From an uncultured Marinobacter sp. (GTDB taxonomy: Bacteria; Pseudomonadota; Gammaproteobacteria; Pseudomonadales; Oleiphilaceae), in assembly GCF_947488835.1 (NCBI RefSeq), contig NZ_CANLBK010000005.1:62001-126000 (forward strand): a stretch of 64,000 nucleotides of DNA, in the 5' to 3' direction. The notes under the pieces are model-generated. The model saw only the letters and a program-made list of their open reading frames with translations, was not told where the DNA came from and did no database searches. Positions 54,245 through 64,000 of the stretch are shown here, in pieces (the stretch's first letter is position 1; every line of letters begins with the position of its first letter). Made by a program: the position numbers and the translations under genes.

Positions 54245-57052
54245 TTAGTCTTCCCGGCCAAGCAGTTTCGGGAAGGCATCAAGCGCACTGTTAACAGCAT
54301 CCAGGTTGAACGCCTCTACATCGGCCATCAACTTCTCGCCGTAGCGTGTAACAGACCGTGAACGGTAACGCTGGCCCCACTCCAATACCCGGCGAGCAAA
54401 ATCGTTCATTTCTTCAGGGTCTCCGCTTTCCCGCACGGCCTCCCACTCATCACCGAAATCGGCAGTCAACTGTTCTTTAAGCCAACCCCGCTCCTGAATA
54501 CTCAGCGTTTGTGCTAACAGCCTTTCAGATTCCTTGGTTTCGCCTTCGTCCTCGGCTTGATCTCCAGTCGCTTGAACGTCAGGCAGCGTGAGCGTAAAAA
54601 CAGAACCACTCCCCGGCTCGCTCTCTACACTCAACTCACCGCCCATCATCTGAGCCAGCTTACGGCTGATGGCAAGCCCGAGCCCGGTGCCTCCATAGCG
54701 GCGCGTGTTCTGTCCCTCCTGCTGCTCAAAAGCGTCGAAAATACGTTCAAGCTGATCGGGCGGAATGCCGATGCCCGAATCTTTCACCTTGATCGTGAGC
54801 CGATAACTTTGTTGCTCAGGTGTTTCTCCAGCTTTGTCCTTTACTGGTTTGACGGTCGCCCTTACAGCGACACCGCCCTCATGGGTAAATTTGATAGCGT
54901 TGCCCACAAGATTAAACAGCACCTGCCGGAAACGGGTTTCATCCAGCATCATGGCGACTGGCATGTCAGAACCTACGCTAACCTCGAGCGTGATTCCTTG
55001 CTCCCGTGCACGAAGATCAAAAATGTGCCGAACATCATCTAGCAACCGGCGCACGGAAACGGGGGTATAATCCAGGCGCATTTTGCCAGCTTCAATGCGG
55101 GACAGATCAAGAATATCGTTGATCAGCATCAGCAAACTGCGACTGCCTGCCCGGATGGCATCCAGATAGTTGCGCTGCTGAGGGTCCGTAACCGTGTTAC
55201 TGAGCAGATCGCTGTAGCCGATCACCGCATTCATGGGCGTCCGGATTTCATGGGACATATTGGCCAGAAACTCGCTCTTGGTTCGGCTGGCAGCCTCTGC
55301 TTTCCGGGCCAGACGTTCCGCCTCCAGCTTGGCGGCTCGCAGCTCATCTTCACTTCGGCGCAGGGCATTTTCTGAACGAATCCGCTCATCCACCTCACGG
55401 GAAAGCTTGCGGTTCCAGTAAAGAAAGATCAACACAACAACAATAGCGAGCAGAACAACCCGGCGAACGACGGTGTAATCGGTTTCCTGCTCAATATCCA
55501 GATGGATCCAGCGATTGTAGATAGCCTCGGTTTCAGCTGGTTTGAGACTGCCCAGTGCCTTGTTCAGGATTCGGTGAAGCTCCGGGCTGTCCTTTCGTAC
55601 CGCTAGCCGGAGATCGTACTGATAGGGCGTGATACTGGTAATTCGGAGATTCGAAAGCCCCAGTCTGGCAACGGTATAGCTGACCGCCGGAATATGGGTC
55701 ACCATTACATCAAGATCACCATTGGACAGCGCAAGCAGCCCGGCTTCTATCGTTGCCGTCGGATAGAGGTCGAGGTTTGGATGGTTGATAAGTAGATAGT
55801 CGTGAGCGGCATGGCGGTTGACTACGCCCACACGCTCTGTGCGTAACTCCCTCAGGTCTCCAATAAAACGACCGTCATCCCGGATTGCCAGGGCAATCGG
55901 AACATTCACATAAGCCCGGGTAAACAGGAACGACTCTTCTGTTCTCGGGGTGCGCGAAAGACCGGGAAGAATGTCCACCTCTCCAGACATCAGGGCGTGT
56001 TCTGCGACCACGCGGTCTTCCAGAATTTTTCGTTCAAACCGAGCGCCCAACTGGTTTTCCAACCGCGCGACAAGGTCCGGCACCAATCCTGTGGCGCGGC
56101 CGTCCTGCGCGTATTCAAAAGGGGGCCAGTCTGAACGGAAAGCGATCTTGAGGTCAGGGTGGCGCTTGAGCCAATCGACGTCTGAACCGGAGAGTTCCAC
56201 ACCGTTCTGCTCCAGCTCGGTAAGATCCACCTGCAACCAGGACTGCCGGATAACACGGTGTTCGTTGTGGCTTATGGCTTCGACGGACTTATCCAGAACC
56301 TGGAACAAAGGCGCATTGCTTAGGTCAACCTGAAACACCACATCGACCGATTTCTGATCGAGCAATACCGACAAGCCAATGCCATTAATCATGGCTGACT
56401 GCAGGTAGTCCGAAACCACTGGAATTGGCCCCAAAAAGGCATCGGCCTGGCCAGACAGCACGTGGCTGACAGCTTCACCCAGACTCTGAACGGGCACAGG
56501 CGTGAACTCTTCAACAGAGTCCAGCATGCTGTATTGGTTAGGGTCGCCTTCCACAACCGCTATGCGACCACCTTCAAGGTCTGCCAGCGAACGGATGGCC
56601 GCATCGCCTGCGCTCACAAACAAACCATAGGTAAGCGTCATCAGGGGGCTGGTAAAGCGCTTGCCCTCAGGCACAGGGGAGCCAGGGATTCTGGTGGTCA
56701 GCAACGCATCAATGTTGGGCACATTGAGCAGCGGTCCGGCGTTGGTGCCGCCCATCACAACAGGTTCAATCGGCAGATCCAGTTTGCTGGATAACCGGGC
56801 AAGATAGTCAATGTAGGTGCCGGCAAGCTCGCCGTTTCCGGTATCAAACACCAGGGGCACCTGATCAGCGCGCACACCGATACTGAGCCTGTGCTGCTCG
56901 CTGATCCAGTTCAGATCTTTGCTGCCCAACACCGGTGCCGGAGAAGCTTGGGGAGGGTCTGCCAGTGCTGACGGCTGAAACACCAGCAACAACAGGTAAA
57001 TCGAAAACAGAAGGGACGCCTTCACTGGATATCCTAAAAGGTTGCGCTGCAT
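54245..57052 (-). CDS. Sensor histidine kinase with two solute-binding domains
   Basis: A 935-residue membrane kinase. A signal/anchor (about 12-32), then two tandem SBP_bac_3-type periplasmic domains (about 47-275 and 285-520), a transmembrane helix (about 528-546), a coiled coil, HisKA with phospho-acceptor His601 in [17 protein letters not shown], an ATPase with [22 protein letters not shown] and [10 protein letters not shown], and a helical tail of about 90 residues. The layout is BvgS-like but lacks receiver and phosphotransfer domains, and no response regulator is adjacent. I place the start at 57052, where the ATG shares a base with the upstream stop (TAATG). The ligand is unknown. Confidence 0.9.
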   Translation of the reverse strand: MQRNLLGYPVKASLLFSIYLLLLVFQPSALADPPQASPAPVLGSKDLNWISEQHRLSIGVRADQVPLVFDTGNGELAGTYIDYLARLSSKLDLPIEPVVMGGTNAGPLLNVPNIDALLTTRIPGSPVPEGKRFTSPLMTLTYGLFVSAGDAAIRSLADLEGGRIAVVEGDPNQYSMLDSVEEFTPVPVQSLGEAVSHVLSGQADAFLGPIPVVSDYLQSAMINGIGLSVLLDQKSVDVVFQVDLSNAPLFQVLDKSVEAISHNEHRVIRQSWLQVDLTELEQNGVELSGSDVDWLKRHPDLKIAFRSDWPPFEYAQDGRATGLVPDLVARLENQLGARFERKILEDRVVAEHALMSGEVDILPGLSRTPRTEESFLFTRAYVNVPIALAIRDDGRFIGDLRELRTERVGVVNRHAAHDYLLINHPNLDLYPTATIEAGLLALSNGDLDVMVTHIPAVSYTVARLGLSNLRITSITPYQYDLRLAVRKDSPELHRILNKALGSLKPAETEAIYNRWIHLDIEQETDYTVVRRVVLLAIVVVLIFLYWNRKLSREVDERIRSENALRRSEDELRAAKLEAERLARKAEAASRTKSEFLANMSHEIRTPMNAVIGYSDLLSNTVTDPQQRNYLDAIRAGSRSLLMLINDILDLSRIEAGKMRLDYTPVSVRRLLDDVRHIFDLRAREQGITLEVSVGSDMPVAMMLDETRFRQVLFNLVGNAIKFTHEGGVAVRATVKPVKDKAGETPEQQSYRLTIKVKDSGIGIPPDQLERIFDAFEQQEGQNTRRYGGTGLGLAISRKLAQMMGGELSVESEPGSGSVFTLTLPDVQATGDQAEDEGETKESERLLAQTLSIQERGWLKEQLTADFGDEWEAVRESGDPEEMNDFARRVLEWGQRYRSRSVTRYGEKLMADVEAFNLDAVNSALDAFPKLLGRED

Positions 57053-58491
57053 TAGCCGATTCTGATGCAATTCCGGCCGCTGTCCTTGGCAAGGTAGAGC
57101 GCCTTGTCAGCTCTGTCAAAAACGGTTTCTTCAGTATCGTCAGGACCAAAGCCCGCAATCCCGCCAGAGAAAGTGATCATCACCGGATCGCCACCAAAAT
57201 GAAACGGCAAGGCGCTGACGTGGGCGCGAAGTTTGTCTAAAACGACCTGAGCATTTTCAGGGAGGGTTTCCGGAAACAGCAAGGCAAACTCTTCACCGCC
57301 AAAACGGGCGACGAAGTCCGTTTTGCGCAGCCGTTGTTTAATTTCCTTGGCCACAAGCTGCAACACCCTGTCCCCCGCCTTGTGCCCGTATGAATCGTTC
57401 ACACGCTTAAACAGATCAACATCCAGAACACCCACTGTCAGCGGATACTGATAGCGCTTCCAGCGGTTGAATTCAAAGGACAGGCGCTCTTGCCAAGCCT
57501 CACGATTGGGCAGCTGCGTAAGCAAATCTGTCACAGCTCGCTCACGCTCCTTGCGCATCTGCCCACGCATCTGTTCAGAGTGTGTTTCCATGACAACCAT
57601 TTTCTCTTTCATGGCCATCAGTTGCTCGGAAAGCATTTTTTCCCGTTCTGTTTCCTCAACCCGGAAACGGCCGACCGCTTGACCAATAGACTCCAGATGG
57701 CTGCTGACCGATTGCTTCAATTCCTGGAGGTCACCACTTGCTTTGAGCTGCTGGCCAACCTGCTCAATTTCATTTCGGATGCTACGATCCAGTTTTTCAG
57801 CTGCAGCTTCGCGGCCTGACTGGGCCGACGACTGCACCGAAAAATGCTCCTGCAGCACCGCCAGGCGTTCATCAAGACGCTTGAGGAATGCCTCAAACTC
57901 CCTCTGGCTTCGGGTTACAGCGGCAACAATCAAATCTGCCACCTGATTCAGACCTTCTCGCAACTCGTCCCAATCATCACTGGAGAGAAGCGCTCGTTGA
58001 AGGTTTCGCGCGCGCGCTTCGGCATCTGGCTCAAGGGAAACCTGGCTGAGCAACTGCCCAAGGAGGTGTCCGACACGCCGGGCAATCCGCAGGCGCTGGC
58101 TCTGATCTTCAGCATCCACGACAGGCTCGGGCTGATCGCCTTCATCCACACGTTCATCGGCAGGTTCAGCGACTATTAACGGTGCGACACAAGGGGATTG
58201 CTGAACACTCCTGACTTCCGAAGTTGCGACCTCATCGAGCAGGGCAATCTGGCGATCTATCTGCTCTTGCAGTTGCCGCCAGCTTTCCACACCCACTCGG
58301 TTCTTGCGGAGATCCGACCGTATTTGATCCAGCAGGCTATCCAACTCTGGCGTCTGGCCCGCGGATGCGAGGCTCGTGCGCACCAACATTCGCTCCAGCA
58401 CATTGCGCTCGGATTTCCACTGAGCTTCCCGTTGCTCTGCTGTCTCAAGCTCCTGGAAGTACTTTGTTTTCCAGGTTTGATCCGATGACAT
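57052..58491 (-). CDS. Diguanylate cyclase (GGDEF) with N-terminal coiled coil
   Basis: A 479-residue cyclic-di-GMP synthase. The first 315 residues are soluble, charged and largely helical coiled coil with no membrane segment. The GGDEF domain (about 317-478) has [30 protein letters not shown], the catalytic GGEEF at 398-402, and an intact product-inhibition RxxD (389-392) five residues before it. It should be active and feedback-controlled. The ATG shares a base with the xerC stop (TGATG), and its own stop with the kinase start, so the three are translated together. Confidence 0.93.
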   Translation of the reverse strand: MSSDQTWKTKYFQELETAEQREAQWKSERNVLERMLVRTSLASAGQTPELDSLLDQIRSDLRKNRVGVESWRQLQEQIDRQIALLDEVATSEVRSVQQSPCVAPLIVAEPADERVDEGDQPEPVVDAEDQSQRLRIARRVGHLLGQLLSQVSLEPDAEARARNLQRALLSSDDWDELREGLNQVADLIVAAVTRSQREFEAFLKRLDERLAVLQEHFSVQSSAQSGREAAAEKLDRSIRNEIEQVGQQLKASGDLQELKQSVSSHLESIGQAVGRFRVEETEREKMLSEQLMAMKEKMVVMETHSEQMRGQMRKERERAVTDLLTQLPNREAWQERLSFEFNRWKRYQYPLTVGVLDVDLFKRVNDSYGHKAGDRVLQLVAKEIKQRLRKTDFVARFGGEEFALLFPETLPENAQVVLDKLRAHVSALPFHFGGDPVMITFSGGIAGFGPDDTEETVFDRADKALYLAKDSGRNCIRIG

Positions 58492-59465
58492 CAAGTAGTT
58501 CCTTCCTGTCCGGCGTTCTGGTCGTCGTGGCCCTGGGGACTACGTCGGCGCGCTCTTGGATGACTCTGGTCATAAACTCGAGCCAAATGCTGGAAATCCA
58601 AATGAGTATAGACCTGAGTTGTGGCTATGTCCGCATGGCCCAACAATTCTTGTACCGCACGCAAATCACCACTGGATTCCAGCATATGGCTGGCAAACGA
58701 GTGCCTGAGCATGTGGGGATGGAGTTTCTGATCAGCCCCTTTTACCATGCCCCAACGACTCAGCCGAGCCTGAATACTGCGATGGCTGATTCGGTCACCC
58801 CGGCGGCTTACAAACAGGGCTGGCTCAGTCTCGTGAGCCAACCCAGCCCGTATGGGCAGCCACTGGCTTATGGCCTCCAGCGCTTTTCGACCAACAGGGA
58901 GCAACCGCGTTTTCCCACCCTTACCGACGACCCGTGCCTCGCCGCCTTTGCGGTCAACAGCATCAATATCCAGGCTGGCCAGCTCCGCAAGACGCAGGCC
59001 TGAAGAATACATCAGCTCGAACATGCACCTGTCGCGCACTTCCAGTGGATCATCCGGTGCTGCATCAAGAAGAGTGTTGACCTGATCTACGTCGGCCACG
59101 CGGGGCAGGCGCCGGCTGCTTTTCGGCGCCCGTATATCGAGTGCGGGGTTATCTTTGGCCAACCCTTCACGTAACAGGTATTGATAGAAACGTCTTACGG
59201 CTGACAGGTGGCGGGCAATGCTTCGGCCACTGAGCCCCTGGCGACTGAGATTGGCAACGTAACGGCGAAGGTCATGACCACTAACGGCGCACCACTGAGC
59301 GCTGCCCTGCTCCACCAGCCAAACCGCAAAGCGATGCAGATCCCGCTGGTAACTGTCACACGTTCGGGGGGAGTGGCGCTTCTCGGAGGCCATGTGTCGC
59401 AGGAAATCTGCCATGTGCCCGCTCAGCTCATCAGGTAATTGAACTGACACAGGCAAAACAACCAC
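58491..59465 (-). CDS. xerC: Tyrosine recombinase XerC
   Basis: Resolves chromosome dimers at dif together with XerD. About 324 residues: an N-terminal SAM-like DNA-binding domain (about 15-105, FLRHMASEKRHSPRTCDSYQRDLHRF) and a catalytic domain with Arg in YSSGLRLAELASL, Lys in GKGGKTRLLPV, HMLRHSFASHML, GHADIATTQVYTHL with the final His and nucleophile Tyr. The start is uncertain. GTG 59465 lies one base after the DUF484 stop with GGAG ten bases upstream; TTG 59486 is the other candidate. Order lysA-dapF-DUF484-xerC is that of Pseudomonas. Confidence 0.92.
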   Translation of the reverse strand: MVVLPVSVQLPDELSGHMADFLRHMASEKRHSPRTCDSYQRDLHRFAVWLVEQGSAQWCAVSGHDLRRYVANLSRQGLSGRSIARHLSAVRRFYQYLLREGLAKDNPALDIRAPKSSRRLPRVADVDQVNTLLDAAPDDPLEVRDRCMFELMYSSGLRLAELASLDIDAVDRKGGEARVVGKGGKTRLLPVGRKALEAISQWLPIRAGLAHETEPALFVSRRGDRISHRSIQARLSRWGMVKGADQKLHPHMLRHSFASHMLESSGDLRAVQELLGHADIATTQVYTHLDFQHLARVYDQSHPRARRRSPQGHDDQNAGQEGTT

Positions 59466-59466
59466 T

Positions 59467-60213
59467 CTAGCGGGACTCCGTCGCAAGGTCGGCGACCGGA
59501 GCAGCTGTGGTGTGACGACGAACCATCGGAGGCAATAGTCGGCTCAATGTGTCGCTGATGTAGCTGAGAAACAGAGAACCCATCTGCTCATCGAAATAAC
59601 CGGGCTGACAACTACCGACCGCAAAAACGCCCACCAACTCTTCATTGCGCAAAGGCACCAGAGCAACGGACGCAATGGGTTCGTCGCGATCCGGAAACAG
59701 GAACGCCCGCTGGTTTTCACGGAACTGACCGCAAACCGCTTTGCTGCCTTCCAGAAGGTTACCGAGATGCTCCTGGGCTTCTGACGGTGTCACAACGTGA
59801 AGCGCACCTTGGGCACTGCCGGCCACCGCCGCATCCGTAAACAGAATCACAGAGGCTGCATCCAACCCGAAGTCACCACGAATGCTGTCATCAATGGTAG
59901 ACGCCATATCCATAAGATTGCGGGCTTCGATTACCTGCATCAGCAACCGCTTGCTCTTTTCAAACAGGCGGTCGTTATGACGGGCGATGGATACCAGCTC
60001 AACCAGCTCATGGCGGAGCGTGTCCCGCTGTTCGCGGAAAAGGTGTACCTGGCGTTCCACCAGCGAGATTGCCCGCCCACTGTCGTGGGGCAAGGTCAGG
60101 CTGCGCAGGAGTTCGTCCTGATCGACAAAAAAATCAGGATTGTCTTTCAGGTACTCAACCACCGCTTCCCGGGTGAGCTCACCGGCCTTCTGGTGGGCCG
60201 TTTGGTCTGTCAT
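59467..60213 (-). CDS. DUF484 family protein
   Basis: A 248-residue cytoplasmic protein in the conserved dapF-xerC interval. The N-terminal part (LTREAVVEYLKDNPDFFVDQDELLRSLTLPHDSGRAISLVERQV, about 13-56) is diagnostic of DUF484; the C-terminal part (about 90-235) is GAF-like (SVILFTDAAV, SVALVPLRNEELVGVFAVGS). A role with XerC has long been suspected from gene order but is not settled. Start 60213 has GGAG six bases upstream; earlier in-frame ATG codons lie in the dapF region. Confidence 0.9.
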   Translation of the reverse strand: MTDQTAHQKAGELTREAVVEYLKDNPDFFVDQDELLRSLTLPHDSGRAISLVERQVHLFREQRDTLRHELVELVSIARHNDRLFEKSKRLLMQVIEARNLMDMASTIDDSIRGDFGLDAASVILFTDAAVAGSAQGALHVVTPSEAQEHLGNLLEGSKAVCGQFRENQRAFLFPDRDEPIASVALVPLRNEELVGVFAVGSCQPGYFDEQMGSLFLSYISDTLSRLLPPMVRRHTTAAPVADLATESR

Positions 60214-60229
60214 CGCGCTCTCCTGGCTA

Positions 60230-61165
60230 TCAGATCCGTTGTTTGTGTGGGCGGCTAGGTCTTCTACGCCGGGCGCCACCTGGTTCACCGGGCAGTCTCA
60301 ACTGTCCCTCAAATACACTTGTGGCGGGGCCTTCCATCATAACAGGCGCCCCCTCGCCCTTCCATTCGATGACCAGCCGACCGCCACGAAGGTCCACCTC
60401 TACGCGCTCATCAAGCAAACCGCGCAAGCGCCCTGCGACAACTGCGGCACAGGCACCGCTGCCACAAGCAAGGGTTTCGCCGGAACCGCGTTCGTAAACC
60501 CGCAGGCGCACATGATTTCGACTGATGATCTGCAGAAAGCCTATATTGCCGCGCTCGGGAAACTGCGGGTGACTTTCCAGTTGCGGCCCAAGGCGTTCCA
60601 CTGGCGCCGTATCCACATCCTCAACGACAATAACGCCGTGGGGATTGCCCATGGAAACTGCGCTTAGCTCAACGGCTTCTGCCCCCACTTGCACCGTGTA
60701 TAGGTTCTCACGATGCTCAGCGGCAAAGGGAATGGCCCGCGGATTCAGCTCAGGCACGCCCATATTGACCATGACCATGCCGTCTTTAGCTGCTCGCAAC
60801 TCAATCACGCCACCGGCTGTTTGCACACGGATAGTCTTCTTATTCGTCAGGCGCTGATCGCGTACAAACTTTGCGAAGCACCGGGCGCCATTGCCACACT
60901 GCTCAACCTCAGAGCCGTCGGCATTGAATATCCGATAACGGAAATCCACATCGGGCAATCCCGGTGGCTCCACAACCAGAAGCTGGTCAAAACCGACACC
61001 AAAGTTGCGGTCTGCCAGTTCCCGAATCATTTCCGGGCGCAGCCTGAATGGTTGGCTAATGGCGTCGATAACCATGAAGTCATTGCCCAGCCCATGCATT
61101 TTACTGAACCGGAGCAATGGCCCCTGATGTCGGCGCTGCGAGTTCATATCCTGCCCATCACTCAT
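60230..61165 (-). CDS. dapF: Diaminopimelate epimerase
   Basis: Interconverts LL- and meso-diaminopimelate for lysine and peptidoglycan. 311 residues, longer than usual (about 275) because of an N-terminal extension of some 20 residues and a basic C-terminal tail ([14 protein letters not shown]). [16 protein letters not shown], the first catalytic Cys in [23 protein letters not shown], and the second Cys in [18 protein letters not shown] are all present. The ATG overlaps the lysA stop (ATGA). Confidence 0.96.
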   Translation of the reverse strand: MSDGQDMNSQRRHQGPLLRFSKMHGLGNDFMVIDAISQPFRLRPEMIRELADRNFGVGFDQLLVVEPPGLPDVDFRYRIFNADGSEVEQCGNGARCFAKFVRDQRLTNKKTIRVQTAGGVIELRAAKDGMVMVNMGVPELNPRAIPFAAEHRENLYTVQVGAEAVELSAVSMGNPHGVIVVEDVDTAPVERLGPQLESHPQFPERGNIGFLQIISRNHVRLRVYERGSGETLACGSGACAAVVAGRLRGLLDERVEVDLRGGRLVIEWKGEGAPVMMEGPATSVFEGQLRLPGEPGGARRRRPSRPHKQRI

Positions 61166-62412
61166 TCAGGCAGGCAGTTTTCGGGCGCGAGCTGTTCTTC
61201 AATGGTTTCGCGGTGCCGAACAATGTGTACTTCATCACCATCAACCATCAATTCCGGCGGCCGGTTCCGGGTGTTGTAATTTGAGCTCATCACAAAACCA
61301 TAGGCTCCAGCAGAACGCACCGCCAAGAGATCTCCAGCCTTGAGCTGGAGCGGGCGATCTTTGCCCAGGAAGTCTCCGGTTTCGCACACTGGACCAACCA
61401 GATCCCAGATTTTTTCTTCTGCATCCTCGTGAGGCTGCACAGGAACAATCGCCTGCCATGCGCTATACAGCGCAGGACGGATCAGATCGTTCATGGCTGC
61501 GTCGATAATCGCGAAGTTCCGATGTTCGGTGCACTTCAGAAACTCAACCCGGGTAATCAGTATGCCGGCATTGGCCGCAATAGAGCGGCCAGGCTCAAGA
61601 ACGAGCGCCAGGTTGCGCTCACCGATACGCTGGTCCAGCGCCTTCACGTATTCAGCAGGTTGAGGCGGTGTTTCATCATTGTAAGTAACACCCAAGCCAC
61701 CGCCCATATCCAGATGCCGAATATGAATACCGTTGTCTGCCAAAGCATCGATCAGCTCCAATACACGGTCCAGTGCATCCAGGAACGGCGTTACCGAGGT
61801 AAGCTGAGAACCAATGTGGCAATCCACACCTATAATTTCCAGGTTTGGCAAGGTTGCAGCACGGGCATAAACGGCCAGCGCTTCCGCGATATCAATACCA
61901 AACTTATTCTCTTTCAGACCGGTAGATATATATGGGTGTGTTCCTGCATCAACGTCCGGGTTCACCCGCAACGAGACAGGCGCCTTCACTCCCAGCTCGC
62001 CTGCTACGGCATTAAGTCGGTCGAGCTCAGTGTCAGACTCCACGTTAAAGCAACGAACGCCCGCTTCCAGAGCACGGCGCATTTCCCATTCCTGCTTGCC
62101 AACCCCGGAAAACACCACCTTGCCCGGGTCGCCGCCGGCACGCAAAACCCGCTCCAGCTCACCCGCAGACACTATGTCAAAACCGGCGCCCATGCGTGCC
62201 AAAACATTCAGCACGGCAATATTGCTATTGGCTTTAACGGCATAGCAAATGAGAAGTTCGCGCTCACTCAGGGCTTCATCATAGGCCCTGTAATGGCGTT
62301 CCAACGTAGCACGGGAATACACATAAGCTGGCGTACCAAAACGCTCAGCAATGGAGGAAACAGGTGCATCTTCGGCGTAAAGTTCGCCGTCACGGTAGTT
62401 GAAATAATCCAT
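61162..62412 (-). CDS. lysA: Diaminopimelate decarboxylase
   Basis: Last step of lysine synthesis, PLP-dependent. 416 residues: [32 protein letters not shown] contains the PLP lysine (about residue 58), [13 protein letters not shown] and [15 protein letters not shown] are barrel signatures, [15 protein letters not shown] the phosphate site, and [13 protein letters not shown] holds the Cys that completes the dimer active site. Its product and that of dapF link it to the same pathway, and they are translationally coupled. Confidence 0.97.
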   Translation of the reverse strand: MDYFNYRDGELYAEDAPVSSIAERFGTPAYVYSRATLERHYRAYDEALSERELLICYAVKANSNIAVLNVLARMGAGFDIVSAGELERVLRAGGDPGKVVFSGVGKQEWEMRRALEAGVRCFNVESDTELDRLNAVAGELGVKAPVSLRVNPDVDAGTHPYISTGLKENKFGIDIAEALAVYARAATLPNLEIIGVDCHIGSQLTSVTPFLDALDRVLELIDALADNGIHIRHLDMGGGLGVTYNDETPPQPAEYVKALDQRIGERNLALVLEPGRSIAANAGILITRVEFLKCTEHRNFAIIDAAMNDLIRPALYSAWQAIVPVQPHEDAEEKIWDLVGPVCETGDFLGKDRPLQLKAGDLLAVRSAGAYGFVMSSNYNTRNRPPELMVDGDEVHIVRHRETIEEQLAPENCLPE

Positions 62413-62454
62413 TTTATTCCTGATTCGTTTAGCGGTGTCTGGTTGCGCGTGGGG

Positions 62455-62646
62455 CTATTCAGCTTGCGTGTCAGCCCGAGTGCTGCGGCCGCCCGCGTGC
62501 CCGCTTTGAGCTACAGCGCTGTTTGCCTGCTCGACTGGCTTGGACGATGTTTCCGGATTCTCCCGGTATAACGGTCCTTTCTGACCACAGCCACCAAGTG
62601 CTGCTGCCACAACCAGTATCACGATCGGCATGTTCCTCACGCGCAT
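62455..62646 (-). CDS. lptM: LPS-assembly lipoprotein LptM (YifL type)
   Basis: A 63-residue lipoprotein. Hydrophobic signal with lipobox LGGC (about residues 17-20), then the diagnostic GQKGPLY immediately after the lipidated Cys; the rest is a polar, disordered tail. LptM assists folding of the LptD translocon in E. coli. ATG 62646 is chosen so the signal begins normally; upstream in-frame ATG codons are outside the family pattern. Upstream of lysA as in Pseudomonas. Confidence 0.9.
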   Translation of the reverse strand: MRVRNMPIVILVVAAALGGCGQKGPLYRENPETSSKPVEQANSAVAQSGHAGGRSTRADTQAE

Positions 62647-62716
62647 ACTTGACACCTCTGAGTTCATAATGTCCAAAGTATACCTGACCCACGCCCTGCA
62701 CGGCGAGGCCGGAGCG

Positions 62717-64000
62717 CTACAGAAATGCCTCCAGTTCACGGTTCAGGGAATCCTCAAGAAAAGCCCGGTAATACAGGTACTGACTGGTTTGTATATCCTG
62801 CTGGTACACCCTTGGGTCCAGATCGTGGGGCAAGTGCAGATCCGTCAGGTAAACCGGATAGCGATCACGACTCTGTCGAAGAGAATGGATATAGTGAGCA
62901 ACAGCCGGAATCAGCTGATCACCGTATTGCAGAACCGTAAACTCCTGCTCACCGCAGTAAAGGTCGAAACGAACGCGGCTATCTCCTTCCTGGACGCCCA
63001 CCGCTTGCACCTCGAATCCCGGCAGAGGCGCACCAGCATCTGCCTGCGGCCGATATTCCGAGCGCCAGACTCCGTTGTTTGAAACCAACTCATAACAGCG
63101 AACTCCAGCGAGACCGACGGGCATTTCGGTATTGCGCAGGGTGCGTCTTTCCACCAGATTTTCCAGGAACCGCAACAACGGGGCCAAGAGATGGCGTCGA
63201 CCAGCGGCTTGCTGACTCCAACCAAAAACAGATCCACGTTCATCAATCACTCGGATCTGAACCCCCTCGCCCCGCAGCATATAGAACACCTGGATGCTGT
63301 CTGGCTCACTTGCCTGACAGGCTACCCGCAAAGCCGGATCGTCCAGCAGTGCGTGGCGATCAAACACGACAGGCAGATAAGTGTCGCGGGGTTGAGCAAG
63401 ACACTCCAGCAAGGCAGCCCGATTCTCAAGGGCCATAAACCCGGGCTCGGTGCCGCTGAACTCCAGCAGAAAATACCGACGATCCATTTCAATCACATAG
63501 CGCAAGGGGTGGGGGCCTGAGCCTCCGGCAAAGAACTGGCGCAACACGTCGGCAAACAGCTCCCGCACCCTCCGGGCAATAGCACTGCCGTGCCCCCGGT
63601 TATGGCTGTGCACCTCAAGACCGGGTATGTTGTGGGGCGCCACGGCCACAGAAGCAAGAACATTCTTCAGGCACTGGATCAAGGTATCCCCGGATGCATA
63701 ATGCTGAAGGCTGACCTCTTGCCAACTGTTGAGTGTGATCTGATCAATGCAAATAACCAGATTTTCGCGACCGCCACTGAACCCCAATGAATCGTGCCTG
63801 GCACTGAGCTTGTGCAGGCCTCGCTCAGTAAGATGGGACTGGGGGTCAACACCCACGTTGATCAGAAGGAGGTTGCGCAAAGGGCGGACGCCACGGGCAA
63901 GAGCATCTCGCTCGGCAGGTTCGACTGGAAACGGCAAAAACCCCGCAAGCGCATCCAGCATCTCCCGCAGCTCGCTAACCGAGGCAATGCCCTGCCCGGT
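62717..64000 (-). CDS. cyaA: Class I adenylate cyclase, C-terminal part
   Basis: Open to the window edge; 427 residues of the C-terminal half are visible. PLRNLLLINVGVDPQ, LVICIDQITLNSWQEVSLQHYASGDTLIQCL, GHGSAIARRVRELFADVLRQFF and YVIEMDRRYFLLEF are characteristic of the glucose-sensitive regulatory region of gammaproteobacterial class I cyclases. The catalytic N-terminal half, which makes cAMP for the CRP regulon, is outside the window. It is on the same strand as lptM, 70 bp upstream of it. Confidence 0.92.
   Translation of the reverse strand, partial: TGQGIASVSELREMLDALAGFLPFPVEPAERDALARGVRPLRNLLLINVGVDPQSHLTERGLHKLSARHDSLGFSGGRENLVICIDQITLNSWQEVSLQHYASGDTLIQCLKNVLASVAVAPHNIPGLEVHSHNRGHGSAIARRVRELFADVLRQFFAGGSGPHPLRYVIEMDRRYFLLEFSGTEPGFMALENRAALLECLAQPRDTYLPVVFDRHALLDDPALRVACQASEPDSIQVFYMLRGEGVQIRVIDERGSVFGWSQQAAGRRHLLAPLLRFLENLVERRTLRNTEMPVGLAGVRCYELVSNNGVWRSEYRPQADAGAPLPGFEVQAVGVQEGDSRVRFDLYCGEQEFTVLQYGDQLIPAVAHYIHSLRQSRDRYPVYLTDLHLPHDLDPRVYQQDIQTSQYLYYRAFLEDSLNRELEAFL

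Overview
The window is a continuous stretch of a free-living gammaproteobacterial chromosome, most likely from Marinobacter or a close relative. The evidence is gene order and protein similarity recalled from memory, with no database search. Several blocks follow the Pseudomonas/Marinobacter order: yicC/rph/crc/pyrE; pilU/pilT/yggS/proC/yggT/metX/metW/rdgB/hemW; glnK/amtB; and lptM/lysA/dapF/DUF484/xerC with cyaA nearby. I saw no tRNA, rRNA, CRISPR array, insertion sequence or prophage.

Layout. 1-5813 is a catabolic operon: Baeyer-Villiger monooxygenase, GMC alcohol oxidase, acyl-CoA ligase, esterase and coniferyl-type aldehyde dehydrogenase. Together these could convert a secondary alcohol or ketone through an ester to acyl-CoA. 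A TetR gene, a DUF2236 (rubber-oxygenase-like) gene and a second, divergent TetR gene with a duplicated GGTAC operator follow (5825-8578). 8621-17275 is housekeeping: yicC, rph, crc, pyrE, polA and small envelope or hypothetical genes, with a nested-palindrome intergenic element at 10383-10500. 17348-21124 holds a FadL-type porin and the twitching ATPases pilU and pilT. 21264-30336 runs yggS-proC-yggT, a dynamin-like GTPase, then metX-metW-DUF4426-rdgB-hemW. 30354-35117 has trmB, comM, ubiK and the nitrogen pair glnK-amtB with a sigma-54 promoter and a likely NtrC site. 35184-39557 has divergent speE/speA and an ECF sigma/ChrR anti-sigma pair with a TGATCC-type promoter.

39641-40771 is a decayed acyl-CoA dehydrogenase that has lost its N-terminus and about 170 internal residues. 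40907-47166 carries tcdA, a large cation/proton antiporter and small oxidoreductase, thioesterase and hydrolase genes. At 47275-47567 there is a probable 30-residue gene with its own ribosome binding site and terminator. It is divergent from an AraC regulator, and three TGACA direct repeats at exact 21-bp spacing lie between them. 48613-53645 has a cardiolipin synthase, a GntR regulator and a patatin/beta-barrel (type Vd secretion) protein. The last 10 kb is one long minus-strand run (cyaA, lptM, lysA, dapF, DUF484, xerC) whose final two genes, a diguanylate cyclase and a double solute-binding-domain sensor kinase, are joined by one-base stop/start overlaps.

Most of the window is conserved core genome. 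The least explained parts are the 30-residue gene with its 21-bp phased repeats, the palindromic element at 10383-10500, the duplicated TetR operator beside DUF2236, and the signalling genes coupled to xerC.
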